The notes: generated by a model from the letters alone, not told the origin. Shown: positions 15,867 through 25,025, counted from the first letter of the stretch. The stretch is 64,000 bases of DNA from Paractinoplanes aksuensis (GCF_024137025.1 NZ_JAMYJR010000012.1:1-64000), one strand, 5' to 3'. Program-made: numbers and translations.

Positions 15867-16955
15867 ATGGCGCAATTGAGTTTGTTCTCCCGGTCGGAGA
15901 TCACGGCCTGGCGGGATCGGACCCGGTCGCGCCGTTATTCGCCGGACAAAGAAGAATTCCGCCGCGATCATGCGCGCCGCCGGAACTGGGGGCTGAAAAG
16001 ACGGCACGCAACAAAGCTGTGCCGATTGCACGGTTGTTCGCGGGAATGCGGAGCGCTGGGACTGCATGATCCGGCAGATCCGATACCACCGCTGATCTGG
16101 GATCACCAAACCAGTGCCACCCACCCGGTGCCCCGTGGCGGTGCACCGGCCGGTCCGCAACACCCGCCCACCGCCACGGACCCAGCCGACCGGCCCCCGC
16201 CCGTTGATCACGCACTGCCCGCAGATCGCGCTGCTGTGGCAGAGCCTGTCCCGCACAGCAGCCACGCTCAGACCAAGACGCCACACCCGGCAGACACAAA
16301 AGCCATAGCCAACGAATCGGGCCAAAACACCGCCACGACACCGCCACCAGAGACGGAGACACCCGACACATCGGGCCTGGCCACCGCGGCAACGCCGGTG
16401 GTAGCGCTGGGGGCTGCGGGCAGATCGGGCCTGGTGTCCGAGGCAACGCCGGTGGTAGCGCTGGGGGCTGCGGGCAGATCGGGCCTGGTGCCCGAGGCAA
16501 CGCCGGTGGCAGCGCTGGGAACCGCGAGCAGATCGGGTCTGGTCACCGCGGTAATGCCGGTGGCGGTGTGGGGGGCTGCGGGCAGATCGGGCCTGGTCGT
16601 CGCGGCGACGCCGGTGGCGGTGCTGGGGGCCGTGGGCGTATCGGGCCTGGTCGCCGCGGAGATGTCGGTGACAGGGGCGAGACGGACGGCGCCTGCCCTC
16701 GACCGGCCACAACCGGTCGCCGCACGGATACGGGTCGTCCGGCCGGCATCAGCCGATTCGCCGGCAGCGACCGGTCACGCATCACCCGCTCACCCGCGGG
16801 AGCCAGCCGGTCGATCACAACCGGCCAGGCCGCAACCGCATAACCCAGCGCCTGTTGATCGGCCCACGCCCGGCGCCACGCGGCCGCCGGAGGTGCAGGC
16901 CGCGCTGACATTGCGGTGCCTGACCGACTCGCCCAGCAACAGCATCCCGGCCTGA
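15867..16955 (+). CDS. Unrecognised family, paralog 1: HGCSREC N-terminal domain plus repeat tail
   Basis: 362 residues from ATG 15867. Residues 3-78 form a compact basic domain: LRDRT-like start, YSPDKEEFRRDHARRR, WGLKRRHATKLCRLHGCSREC, LGLHD, PPLIW. It has C52, H55, C57, C61 and H67, which could bind one metal ion. The domain is 54/76 identical to that of the gene at 25750. Residues about 80-165 are Pro/Ala-rich linker. From 16371 an 18-residue repeat (SGLVSEATPVVALGAAGR type) occurs about six times, followed by a Pro/Arg-rich end. I do not recognise the family. The basic Cys/His domain suggests nucleic-acid binding; this is inference. Upstream GGGATAATA followed closely by the ATG suggests a near-leaderless promoter shared with the paralog. 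Confidence 0.65.
   Translation: MAQLSLFSRSEITAWRDRTRSRRYSPDKEEFRRDHARRRNWGLKRRHATKLCRLHGCSRECGALGLHDPADPIPPLIWDHQTSATHPVPRGGAPAGPQHPPTATDPADRPPPVDHALPADRAAVAEPVPHSSHAQTKTPHPADTKAIANESGQNTATTPPPETETPDTSGLATAATPVVALGAAGRSGLVSEATPVVALGAAGRSGLVPEATPVAALGTASRSGLVTAVMPVAVWGAAGRSGLVVAATPVAVLGAVGVSGLVAAEMSVTGARRTAPALDRPQPVAARIRVVRPASADSPAATGHASPAHPREPAGRSQPARPQPHNPAPVDRPTPGATRPPEVQAALTLRCLTDSPSNSIPA
16371..16694. repeat. 54-bp minisatellite, about 6 copies
   Basis: Units start at 16371, 16425, 16479, 16533, 16587 and 16641. They encode 18-residue Ala/Gly/Val-rich repeats in paralog 1. Neighbouring units 2 and 3 are nearly identical, which suggests recent expansion. Confidence 0.9.
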
Positions 16956-17717
16956 CACCCCACCAACCGACACCATCGAGGGCGTCACAGCACCACCGAC
17001 GACGGTCCCACCAGCACACCAAACGGACATCGAACTGCGTCAACAACAGGACGCCTGCTGTCGACCGGCAGAAGACTGCTCTTGGGAGGCCTGCCCTATA
17101 CCGGAATTCCACCACCGGCCGGGAAGCAGGCAACAATTCCAACAACCACTTCGCCATCTTCGATGACATAGGGACGTGCACTTGTCCGCGCGAATCCATA
17201 CTCTGTTTTCAGCGTGCCATGTCGTCTGTGCGTGGTTCGAGAATACCGCTACAGCCGCCCTGATTGTTGCCGGGCCGCGGCGCCCTGGTGGGAGTTTTCG
17301 CCTGTCTTTAATCTACTTTACCCGGTAGCCGATTCACGACAGGTTGACTCATTCGTGAACGATTCAGGGACGGCGCCGCCGCTATTGTGGTGTCGTTGCG
17401 AAATGCACGGGCCTTGATGGGGTGTCCGCTTCTCGGCAAATCCGGATGCTGAGCCCCGCCGCCTGGCCGGCGTGCACCGTCGCGGCGGGCGTGACGCCGG
17501 CCGGTTCGCATCCGTGGACTTGTCAGTCACCCCGGCGGCGGCAGACAAGCCGGCGCCGAAACCCGCCGAGCCGAACAAGCGCGTCAGCCGTAGCGCGGCA
17601 ACCTGCCGAAACCGGGAGTCGGGCGACGGGGTCGGCGGTGGGCGGTGGCGGGGTTCCGAGCGAATTCTGAGGTGGGATGGAGGGTGGGGCGAGGCGGGGG
17701 CGTGACACTTCCGGGCC
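16956..17717. other. 762-bp region without a confident gene
   Basis: It is less GC-rich than its surroundings (especially 17080-17420). A minus frame extends from 17199 back into the paralog 1 gene and begins with MSSKMAKWLLELLPASRP, and a plus frame at 17472-17705 has Pro-rich text (ADKPAPKPAEPNK) with fair codon bias. Neither is supported by homology I recognise. It may hold decayed or very small genes and the promoter of the efflux island. Confidence 0.45.
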
Positions 17718-19034
17718 ATGGGTGAAGCACTGGGCGGCCGGCGGCGCTGGATCTGGGGTGTGGCGGCGGTTGTGGTGCTGGCGCTCGTTGTCTTTGGTGT
17801 GGTGCGGGCAGTCACGGCCGATGCCACGCAGGAGCCGGAGGCGGCTGAGACCGTGGCCGTTGACAAAGGGGCGGTGACGACCGAGGTGGCGACCACCGGG
17901 ACCGTGCAGCCGGCTCAGAGTCGCAGCCTGGGGTTCTCGGTGGCGGGGACGGTGGAGAGCGTTTCCGTGCGGGCCGGGACCACGGTCACGGCGGGGCAGG
18001 CGCTGGCCTCGGTCGATGACACCGATGCGGCCAAGGCTGTCGAGGACGCGCAGGATGCCTTGGACGATGCGCAGGACGCGCTGTCCGATGCGCGGGACGC
18101 CGCCGAAGCGGAGCCGGACACGGGTTGTGGCTCGGATGTCGCGGCCGCGTACACGGCGCCGACAACCACGTCGAGCGCCACTCCGACGCCGACACCGACG
18201 CGTAGCGCGCTGCCGACCGCGACCACGGCGCCCGGCCGGACCACCGCGCCGACCAGGACCACCGCGCCGGCCAGGTCCACCGCGCCGACCAGGACCACCG
18301 CGCCGGCCAGGTCCACCGCGCCGACCAGGACCACCGCGCCGGCCGGACCCGTGGCGCCGGGGCGAAGCGGCGGCGGTAGCGGGCCGAGCTGCGCCGCTAC
18401 CGGCGGGCAACAGGGCGGCCGGGACAGCGGCGCCGACCCCGTTCTCAGTGCCGAGCAGCGAGTGACCCAGGCCCGCACCACGCTCGAGAACGCCGAAGAC
18501 GCCCTGGCCGGCGCCACCATCAAGGCCCCCATAGCTGGCCGCGTCCTAAGTGTCAGCGGCAAGGTCGGCAGCCAGGTCAGCGCTGGTAACAGCTTCATAA
18601 CGCTGGCCGACATCTACGACATGCAGATCAGCGCGGACTTCCCCGAGGCCGACGCCGGCCGTCTGGCCGTACGCCAGAAGGCTGTCGTCACGCTGGCCGA
18701 CCGGGCCGGGCAGGAGTTTGCCGCCACCGTCGTGCAGGTCGACCCGGTCGGCACCAGTGACGGGACCATGGTGCGGTACGGCGTGCTGCTCGCCTTCGAT
18801 GACAAGCCCGATGACCTGCTGGTCGGCCAGTCCGCCCCGGTCCGGGTGACCACGGGGGCCAAGAGCGAGGTCCTCCGCGTACCCAGCACCGCCGTTCACG
18901 ACGTGGCCGGTGATCACGGTGTCGTGCGCACGGGCAGCACCACGGTCAGCGTCGGGATCGGGCTGCGGGGCGACCGGTACACCGAGATCACCCGCGGGCT
19001 CGCGGAGGGTGACGAGGTGGCGCGCACGTGGTGA
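17718..19034 (+). CDS. Membrane-fusion (HlyD/MacA-like) adaptor with Thr/Pro-rich loop
   Basis: 438 residues. One N-terminal membrane helix (about 11-33) is followed by a lipoyl/biotinyl-like half (AVTTEVATTGTVQPAQSRSL, VSVRAGTTVTAGQALASVDD), a short coiled-coil arm (AVEDAQDALDDAQDALSDAR), then a long Thr/Pro/Ala/Arg loop bracketed by two cysteines (C137 and C225), the second coil arm, the second lipoyl half (TIKAPIAGRVLSVSGKVGSQV) and a beta-barrel domain. The family links ABC-type pumps to outer layers or acts as a regulatory subunit in Gram-positives. Here it precedes a two-component system and a second adaptor, so the whole run 17718-25025 is probably one regulon. The tip of the normal coiled coil has been replaced by the repeat loop. 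Confidence 0.88.
   Translation: MGEALGGRRRWIWGVAAVVVLALVVFGVVRAVTADATQEPEAAETVAVDKGAVTTEVATTGTVQPAQSRSLGFSVAGTVESVSVRAGTTVTAGQALASVDDTDAAKAVEDAQDALDDAQDALSDARDAAEAEPDTGCGSDVAAAYTAPTTTSSATPTPTPTRSALPTATTAPGRTTAPTRTTAPARSTAPTRTTAPARSTAPTRTTAPAGPVAPGRSGGGSGPSCAATGGQQGGRDSGADPVLSAEQRVTQARTTLENAEDALAGATIKAPIAGRVLSVSGKVGSQVSAGNSFITLADIYDMQISADFPEADAGRLAVRQKAVVTLADRAGQEFAATVVQVDPVGTSDGTMVRYGVLLAFDDKPDDLLVGQSAPVRVTTGAKSEVLRVPSTAVHDVAGDHGVVRTGSTTVSVGIGLRGDRYTEITRGLAEGDEVARTW
18241..18348. repeat. 36-bp minisatellite (TTAPTR/STAPAR), 3 copies
   Basis: Copies begin at 18241, 18277 and 18313; each contains two 18-bp half-units. They encode the Thr/Pro/Arg-rich loop of the adaptor, between its two cysteines. 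Confidence 0.9.
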
Positions 19035-19094
19035 TACAGCTGACTCCTCACAACTTCATAGGCAATTCCTAGGCGGCGTTGATACTTCTTCGGC

Positions 19095-19811
19095 GTGCTA
19101 ACCGAAACGCGCACCGCCAAGGTGCTGGTCGTCGATGACGAGCCGAACATCTCCGCGCTGCTCAGCGCGACCCTGCGGCTCGTCGAGTTCGACGTCCGGG
19201 TGGCCGAGACGGGTCATCGGGCCCTGCTCGCGGCGGCCGAATACGAGCCCGACCTGATCGTGCTCGACGTGATGCTGCCCGACCTGGACGGCTTCGACGT
19301 GGCCCAGCGGCTGCGGGCCACCGGATCCCGGGTGCCCGTGCTGTTCCTCTCGGCCCGCGACGCCCTCGAGGATCGCATCTCGGGTCTGGCCGCCGGCGCC
19401 GACGACTACGTCACCAAGCCGTTCAGCCTGGAAGAGGTCGTGCTGCGGATCCGCGCGATCCTGCGCCGCACCCAGCCCGGCCTGGACGCGCCCGAACCGA
19501 GCGGGGTGCTGCGCTACGCCGACCTCGAGATGGACGAGGACGCCCACGAGGTGCGCCGGTCGGGCCGGGTCGTCGACCTCTCGCCGACCGAGTTCAACCT
19601 GCTCAAATACCTGCTGACCAACGCCGGCCGGGTGGTCAGCAAGGCACAGATCCTGGATCGGGTCTGGAAGTACGACTTCGGCGGGGACGGGCGCATCGTC
19701 GAGTCGTACGTGTACTACCTGCGCCGCAAGATCGACAAGGTCGACCCGCCGCTGATCCACACCGTGCGCGGGGTCGGGTACTCGCTGCGGCTGCCGCGCG
19801 GCGACGACTGA
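19095..19811 (+). CDS. OmpR-family response regulator
   Basis: 238 residues from GTG 19095. The receiver domain has the acidic pair VVDDE (near residue 13-15), phospho-acceptor D58 in LIVLDVMLPD, and the KPF lysine. The C-terminal winged helix (about 140-232: DAHEVRRSGRVVDLSPTEFN, DGRIVESYVYYLRRKID, TVRGVGYSLR) is of the OmpR/PhoB type. It is followed one base later by its histidine kinase gene, and presumably controls the flanking adaptor/ABC genes. Confidence 0.96.
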   Translation: MLTETRTAKVLVVDDEPNISALLSATLRLVEFDVRVAETGHRALLAAAEYEPDLIVLDVMLPDLDGFDVAQRLRATGSRVPVLFLSARDALEDRISGLAAGADDYVTKPFSLEEVVLRIRAILRRTQPGLDAPEPSGVLRYADLEMDEDAHEVRRSGRVVDLSPTEFNLLKYLLTNAGRVVSKAQILDRVWKYDFGGDGRIVESYVYYLRRKIDKVDPPLIHTVRGVGYSLRLPRGDD

Positions 19812-19812
19812 C

Positions 19813-21318
19813 ATGCGGCGCTGGACCCATTGGACGCTGCGGTCCCGCCTCGTGCTCGTGGTGGGCGTGCTCACCGCGGTGGCACTGCTGGCCGCGAACG
19901 TCGCCGGGCTGCTGCTGATCCGCAACTACCTGGGCGACCGCATCGACGACCAGTTGCTGGGCATGTCCCGGATGCTGGCCAAACCTCCGCCGGAATACAC
20001 GGTCTCGCGGGCCGACCCCAGCGTCCGCTACTCGCGCTTCATCCACCCCGACGACGCCGGCCCGCTCAAGAAGCTCGGCCCCGATCAGGTCATCTACCGG
20101 TGCGACGCCGACGGCGTGCTGCTGCCCGAGTACAGCTCGTCGGCCGGCCTCGGTCGCCCGCCGATCCCGGTGGCCAGCGAGGTCAGCACCGACGGCCCGT
20201 ACACGGTCAGTGCCAGCGACGGCAGCGCCGAGTGGCGGATGATCGCGGTCGCGAACACCGACGGCGGCGGTTTCACGGTGGCCGGGGTCTCGCTGGCCGA
20301 GGTCGACGAGACCACCGACCAGCTGCTGTTCATCGACCTCGGCGTCAGCGTGCTGGTGCTGGGCCTGCTCGGCCTGGGCGCGGCCTTCGTCGTACGCCTG
20401 GGGTTGCGGCCCTTGACGGCCATGGAACGCCTGGCCGCCGACATCTCGGCCGGCAACTTGAGCGGCCGGGTGACCGACGCCGATCCGCACACCGAGCCGG
20501 GCCGTCTCGGTCTGGCCCTCAACTCGATGCTGGGCCGGATCGAGGCCGAGGTCGGCGCGCGCACCGCCTCGGAACGCCGGATGCGCCAGTTCCTGGCCGA
20601 CGCTTCGCACGAATTGCGTACGCCATTGACCTCGATCCGTGGTTTTGCCGAGTTGCACCGGCGCGGTGGCGTGCAGCCCGGCCCGGCCCTCGACCGCATC
20701 GAGTCCGAGGCGGGCCGGATGAGTGTGCTCGTCGAGGACATGCTGATGCTGGCCCGCCTCGATCAGCAACGCCCGCTGGCCCGCGGCCCGGTCGATCTGC
20801 TCGAGGTGGCCGCCGACACGGTCCGTGACGCGCACGCCCGTGATCCGGGGCGCACGGTGCTGCTGGCCGGACTGCGCGACGACGACGACACGTTCGAGCC
20901 GGCCACGGTGCTGGGCGACGAGCACGCATTGCGGCAGGTCGCCACCAACCTCGTCGCCAACGCGCTCCTGCACACGCCGAAGAACACCCGGATCACCGTA
21001 CGGGTAGGGGTGATGCCGGCCCGGCCACCCGCACCCGCCAGTGTCGTGTCGGGGACGGCCCTGCCCGTCGGCCCGCAGATCGCCGTACTCGAAGTGACCG
21101 ACAACGGCCCGGGGATAGCCGCCGAGCATGCGCCACGGGTCTTCGAGCGGTTGTACCGGGCCGATCCGAGCCGGTTCCGGGGCAAGGGCGGCGGATCCGG
21201 GCTGGGTCTGTCCATCGTGGCCGCGCTGGTGCACGATCACGGCGGGTGGGTCGAGCTCGACTCCGTGCCGGGTGGGGGAGCGACGTTCCGGGTCGTGTTG
21301 CCGGCCGTCGTGCTCTGA
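19813..21318 (+). CDS. Sensor histidine kinase
   Basis: 501 residues. Helices at about 13-37 and 172-195 enclose an extracytoplasmic sensor of about 135 residues. A HAMP linker (about 196-250) precedes HisKA with phospho-acceptor H266 in SHELRTPLTSIRGFAEL, and HATPase_c with N box (ATNLVANALLHTP), G1 (DNGPGI) and G2 (GKGGGSGLGLSI). It phosphorylates the response regulator encoded one base upstream. The signal is unknown; its setting with ABC/adaptor genes suggests envelope stress or antimicrobial peptides, by analogy only. Confidence 0.96.
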   Translation: MRRWTHWTLRSRLVLVVGVLTAVALLAANVAGLLLIRNYLGDRIDDQLLGMSRMLAKPPPEYTVSRADPSVRYSRFIHPDDAGPLKKLGPDQVIYRCDADGVLLPEYSSSAGLGRPPIPVASEVSTDGPYTVSASDGSAEWRMIAVANTDGGGFTVAGVSLAEVDETTDQLLFIDLGVSVLVLGLLGLGAAFVVRLGLRPLTAMERLAADISAGNLSGRVTDADPHTEPGRLGLALNSMLGRIEAEVGARTASERRMRQFLADASHELRTPLTSIRGFAELHRRGGVQPGPALDRIESEAGRMSVLVEDMLMLARLDQQRPLARGPVDLLEVAADTVRDAHARDPGRTVLLAGLRDDDDTFEPATVLGDEHALRQVATNLVANALLHTPKNTRITVRVGVMPARPPAPASVVSGTALPVGPQIAVLEVTDNGPGIAAEHAPRVFERLYRADPSRFRGKGGGSGLGLSIVAALVHDHGGWVELDSVPGGGATFRVVLPAVVL

Positions 21319-21375
21319 GGTGGTTCCCAGGTTGCGCCGAAGCTGTTCCGAGCACCGGCCGCCACAGTGTCCGGC

Positions 21376-22494
21376 ATGCCTGCGCGCCTCACCCTGCGAC
21401 GTCCCGCGGTGGCGGTCAACACCGCCCTCGGCGTCCTCATCGTAGCCGGGGGCTTCTGGGCCTACCGGAGCCTGACCGGGGACGACGCGCCTGCCGCGGC
21501 CGCCTCCACCCGCACGGTCGCGGTGCAGGAAGGCACCGTCACCAAGACAGTGACAGCGGACGGGACGGTGGAGAGCGCCAGCACGGCGACCGCCAGCTTC
21601 GGCACCGCCGGCACCGTCACTTCGATTTCCGTACGGGTCGGTCAGAAGGTCGCCAAGGGCCAGGTGCTCGCGAAGGTGGACCCGGCCGAGGCGCAGCGCT
21701 CGCTGGACGCGGCGAACGCCGACCTGGACGCGGCCCGGGACGCCGTCGACCGTGCCGAGGATGCGGACTCGGACACGTCGAGCGCCGAGAACGAGGTCGA
21801 GCAGGCCGAACTGGCGGTGGACAACGCCGAGGCGGCGGTGGCCGGAACGATCCTGAAGGCGCCGATGGCGGGCACGGTCACGGCCGTGAACGGAACCCTG
21901 GGCAGCTCGTCCGGAGCCGGCAGCCAGGGCGGCGGCACCAGCCAGCAGGATTCGGCGGCGACCGGTTTCGCCGAGATCCAGGACCTGACGAAGATACAGG
22001 TCACGGCCGCCTTCGCCGAGGCCGACGCGACCAGGTTGAAAGAGAAGCAGGCCGCCACGATCACGTGGAACGCGCTCGACGGAACGTCGGCCACGGGCCG
22101 GGTCACCGCGATCGATCCCTCGGCCACCTCGGCCAACGACGTGGTCACGTACGGCGTAGCGCTCTCGCTCGACAAGCTGCCGGCCGGGGTCAAGGCCGGC
22201 CAGACGGTGAGCGTGGCCGTGACCACCGGCAGCGTCGAGAACACGCTGATGGTCAGCTCGGCCGCGATCACCTCGGTCGGCACCCGGCACTCGGTGACGG
22301 TGCTCAACGGCGGAGCCCAGGAGGTGCGCCCGGTCGAGATCGGTCTCGAGGGCGACAGCGCCACCCAGATCACCGCGGGCGTGCAGGCCGGCGACCGGGT
22401 CGTGCTGCGGGAGACGGCGACGACCACCAGTCAGACCGGCGGCAACCGGGGTGGCGGCTTCCCTGGAGGCTTCCCGGGCGGGGGTCCGCGATGA
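21376..22494 (+). CDS. Second membrane-fusion (MacA-like) adaptor
   Basis: 372 residues from ATG 21376; GTG 21367 in the same frame is an alternative adding three residues. One N-terminal helix (about 13-33), two lipoyl halves (TVAVQEGTVTKTVTADGTVE; ILKAPMAGTVTAVNGTLG) separated by a short charged coil, a beta-barrel and a membrane-proximal domain, then a Gly/Phe-rich C-terminus (GGGFPGGFPGG). It overlaps the ATPase gene by ATGA, so adaptor, ATPase and permease are co-translated like MacA-MacB parts. Unlike the adaptor at 17718 it has no Thr/Pro loop. Confidence 0.9.
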   Translation: MPARLTLRRPAVAVNTALGVLIVAGGFWAYRSLTGDDAPAAAASTRTVAVQEGTVTKTVTADGTVESASTATASFGTAGTVTSISVRVGQKVAKGQVLAKVDPAEAQRSLDAANADLDAARDAVDRAEDADSDTSSAENEVEQAELAVDNAEAAVAGTILKAPMAGTVTAVNGTLGSSSGAGSQGGGTSQQDSAATGFAEIQDLTKIQVTAAFAEADATRLKEKQAATITWNALDGTSATGRVTAIDPSATSANDVVTYGVALSLDKLPAGVKAGQTVSVAVTTGSVENTLMVSSAAITSVGTRHSVTVLNGGAQEVRPVEIGLEGDSATQITAGVQAGDRVVLRETATTTSQTGGNRGGGFPGGFPGGGPR

Positions 22495-23183
22495 GGCGGC
22501 CGGTTCTGGACGTACGGGACCTGACGAAGACGTACGGCGAAGGCGAAGCCACCGTGCACGCCCTGCGCGGAGTGTCGATGACCGTCGAGCGCGGCGACTA
22601 CGTGGCGATCATGGGCTCGTCCGGTTCGGGCAAGTCGACGTTGATGAACATCCTGGGCGCGCTCGACGTACCGACCACCGGCACCTACCTGCTCGACGGG
22701 GTGGACGTCAGCGACCTGGCCGACCGGCAACTGGCCCTGGCCCGGAACCGGCTCATCGGCTTCATCTTCCAGGCGTTCAACCTCATCCCGCGGATGAGCG
22801 CGGCCGGCAACGTCGAACTTCCCCTGGCGTACGCGGGAATCAAGCCCGACGAACGACGGCGCCGGGCTCGGGCCGCCCTGGACGTGGTCGGGCTCGCGGA
22901 GCGGGCCCGGCACGAGCCGAACCAGCTCTCCGGTGGTCAGCAGCAGCGGGTGGCCGTGGCCCGCGCGCTGGTCACCGAGCCCGCGCTGCTGCTGGCCGAC
23001 GAACCGACCGGCAACCTCGACACCCGCTCCACCGAGGACGTGCTCGACGTCTTCGACCAGCTCAGCGCGGCCGGCCGGACGATCGTCATCATCACCCACG
23101 AGCCCGAGGTCGGGGCCCGGGCCAAACGCCTGATCCGCCTGGTCGACGGCCGGATCGTGCACGACGTGCGGCAGCGCCCATGA
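22491..23183 (+). CDS. ABC transporter ATP-binding protein, MacB/LolD type
   Basis: 230 residues starting at the ATG that overlaps the adaptor stop. Walker A GSSGSGKST, Q-loop FIFQAFNL, signature LSGGQQQRVAVARA, Walker B ALLLADEPTGNLD and the switch His in IIITHE are all present. This is the single-domain ATPase type that pairs with a separate FtsX-like permease. It overlaps the permease by four bases. Confidence 0.96.
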   Translation: MRRPVLDVRDLTKTYGEGEATVHALRGVSMTVERGDYVAIMGSSGSGKSTLMNILGALDVPTTGTYLLDGVDVSDLADRQLALARNRLIGFIFQAFNLIPRMSAAGNVELPLAYAGIKPDERRRRARAALDVVGLAERARHEPNQLSGGQQQRVAVARALVTEPALLLADEPTGNLDTRSTEDVLDVFDQLSAAGRTIVIITHEPEVGARAKRLIRLVDGRIVHDVRQRP

Positions 23184-24340
23184 GCCTCACCTTCGCTCTG
23201 CGCGGGCTGTCGGCCAACAAGTTGCGCTCGTCGTTGACCATGCTCGGCATCCTCATCGGGGTGGCGGCCGTGATCCTGCTGGTCGCGGTCGGCAACGGCT
23301 CGGCGAAAGCGATCAGCGACCGGATCGAGGCGCTGGGCACCAACACGATCACCGTGATGAGCGCCGGTCGCACCGGCTCCGCGCTGACCACCGAGACGGC
23401 CGGAGCGCTGGCCGACCCCGTGCTCGCGCCCGACGTGCGATCGGTGTCGCCGGTGGTCAGCGCGTCGGCCACGGTCACCTACGAGGGCGCCGACCACGAG
23501 GTCAGCTCGTTCGTGGGCACCACGCCGGGCTGGTTCGCCGCGTCCAACACGCCGGTCGGGCGGGGCGCCGCGTTCACCACCGACGACGAGGCCCAGGGCC
23601 GCCGCGTGGTGGTGCTCGGCCCGACCGTGGCCGAGGAACTGTTCCCCGGCGCCGACCCGATCGACCAGCAGGTCACCGTGGGCGGCGCGCTGTTCACCGT
23701 GATCGGGGTGCTGGCCGGGAAGAGCTCGACCGGCTTCCAGGACGCCAACGACACGGCGGTGGCCCCGCTGACCGCCGTGCGCCAGGTGCTCACCGGCTAC
23801 GGCTCGCTCAACTCCATCCTGGTCGAGGCTTCGTCACCGGCCCAGGTCGACGCCGTGCAGTCCCAAGTGTCGACGATCCTCGGCCTGTCCCTGGACGAGA
23901 CGCAGTACCGGATCCAGAACGCCTCACAACTGCTCGAGACCCAGACCGAGACGGCCGACACCTTCACCACGCTGCTGGGCGCGGTGGCCGCGATCAGCCT
24001 GCTCGTCGGCGGCATCGGCATCACCAACATCATGCTGGTCACGGTGACCGAGCGGACCCGCGAGATCGGCATCCGCAAGGCCCTGGGCGCACCCCGCCGG
24101 GTCATCCTGACCCAGTTCATGATCGAGGCCACGCTGCTGAGCGTCCTCGGCGGCCTGCTGGGCGTGGCGGCCGCGCTGATCGGCAGCAGCTTCGAGATCG
24201 TCGGCGTACGCCCGGTGATCGTGCCCAGCTCGGTCGGCCTGGCCCTGGGCGTCTCCATCGCCATCGGCCTGTTCTTCGGCGGCCTGCCCGCCGCCCGCGC
24301 CGCCCGCCTGCGCCCGATCGACGCGCTGCGCTACGAGTGA
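23180..24340 (+). CDS. ABC transporter permease, MacB/FtsX type
   Basis: 386 residues from ATG 23180 overlapping the ATPase stop. An N-terminal helix (about 15-38, SLTMLGILIGVAAVILLVAV) is followed by a large extracytoplasmic MacB_PCD domain (about 40-260) and three C-terminal helices in the FtsX domain (AISLLVGGIGITNIML with the TREIGIRKALGA coupling motif). With the ATPase and adaptor it forms a tripartite-like mechanotransmission exporter; the substrate is not visible. Confidence 0.96.
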   Translation: MSLTFALRGLSANKLRSSLTMLGILIGVAAVILLVAVGNGSAKAISDRIEALGTNTITVMSAGRTGSALTTETAGALADPVLAPDVRSVSPVVSASATVTYEGADHEVSSFVGTTPGWFAASNTPVGRGAAFTTDDEAQGRRVVVLGPTVAEELFPGADPIDQQVTVGGALFTVIGVLAGKSSTGFQDANDTAVAPLTAVRQVLTGYGSLNSILVEASSPAQVDAVQSQVSTILGLSLDETQYRIQNASQLLETQTETADTFTTLLGAVAAISLLVGGIGITNIMLVTVTERTREIGIRKALGAPRRVILTQFMIEATLLSVLGGLLGVAAALIGSSFEIVGVRPVIVPSSVGLALGVSIAIGLFFGGLPAARAARLRPIDALRYE

Positions 24341-24347
24341 GGACCCC

Positions 24348-25025
24348 ATGAACGACGACACCGCCATCCTCGACACCCCGGACGACGGCCTGGCCGCCGA
24401 GCTGGCCAAGGCCGCCCCACGCCGCTGGTGGAACAAAGGCACCATCCTGCTCGGCGCGGGCCTCCTGCTGATCGGCGGCTTCGCCACCGGCCTGCAAACC
24501 CAAAAGAATTACGGTACGCAGGACACGCCGACCGCCCGCCCCGGCGCATTCGGCAACGCCCAGAACCGCACCGGCTACGGCGCCCCCAACTTCCCCGGCG
24601 GCGCCCAGGCCGGCGGCGCTCGAGCGGGCGACGCTCAAGCGGGCGGTGCCCAGGCCGGCGGTGCCCAGGCCGGCGGCGCTCAAGCGGGCGGTGCCCAGGC
24701 CGGCGGTGCCCAGGCCGGCGGCGCTCAAGCGGGCGGTGCCCAGGCCGGCGGCGCTCAAGCGGGTGGTGCTCAAGCAGGCGGTGCCCAGGCGAGCGGCGCC
24801 GCGGCCGCCACCACCGGCAAGGTCAAGCTGGTCAACGGCACCACCCTCTACATCGAAAAGTCGGACGGCACCGTGGTCACAGTCAAGACCGACGGCAAGA
24901 CGACCGTGTCCACCGCGTCGAAGAGCAAGCTGACCGACGTCAAAACCGGCCAGTCCGTCACGATCCAGGGCAACACCGCCACCGACGGCACAATCACAGC
25001 CTCCACAGTGACCACCACGAAGTAG
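24348..25025 (+). CDS. Membrane-anchored GGAQA-repeat protein with DUF5666-like domain
   Basis: 225 residues. A charged 25-residue N-terminus precedes one membrane helix (about 31-50, GTILLGAGLLLIGGFATGL). Outside it lies a linker, 13 pentapeptide repeats (GGAQA, encoded by 15-bp units), and a C-terminal beta domain of about 70 residues (GKVKLVNGTTLYIEKSDGT, VKTGQSVTIQGN, DGTITAS) resembling DUF5666 OB-like folds. It starts 7 bp after the permease, so it belongs to the efflux operon. The flexible repeat may span the cell-wall layer and present the C-terminal domain; this is inference. Confidence 0.85.
   Translation: MNDDTAILDTPDDGLAAELAKAAPRRWWNKGTILLGAGLLLIGGFATGLQTQKNYGTQDTPTARPGAFGNAQNRTGYGAPNFPGGAQAGGARAGDAQAGGAQAGGAQAGGAQAGGAQAGGAQAGGAQAGGAQAGGAQAGGAQAGGAQASGAAAATTGKVKLVNGTTLYIEKSDGTVVTVKTDGKTTVSTASKSKLTDVKTGQSVTIQGNTATDGTITASTVTTTK
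24597..24791. repeat. 15-bp minisatellite, 13 copies (GGAQA)
   Basis: Thirteen contiguous 15-bp units. Two alternating DNA versions (GGCGGTGCCCAGGCC and GGCGGCGCTCAAGCG) are interleaved in a higher-order pattern, showing that multi-unit blocks were duplicated. Confidence 0.95.
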
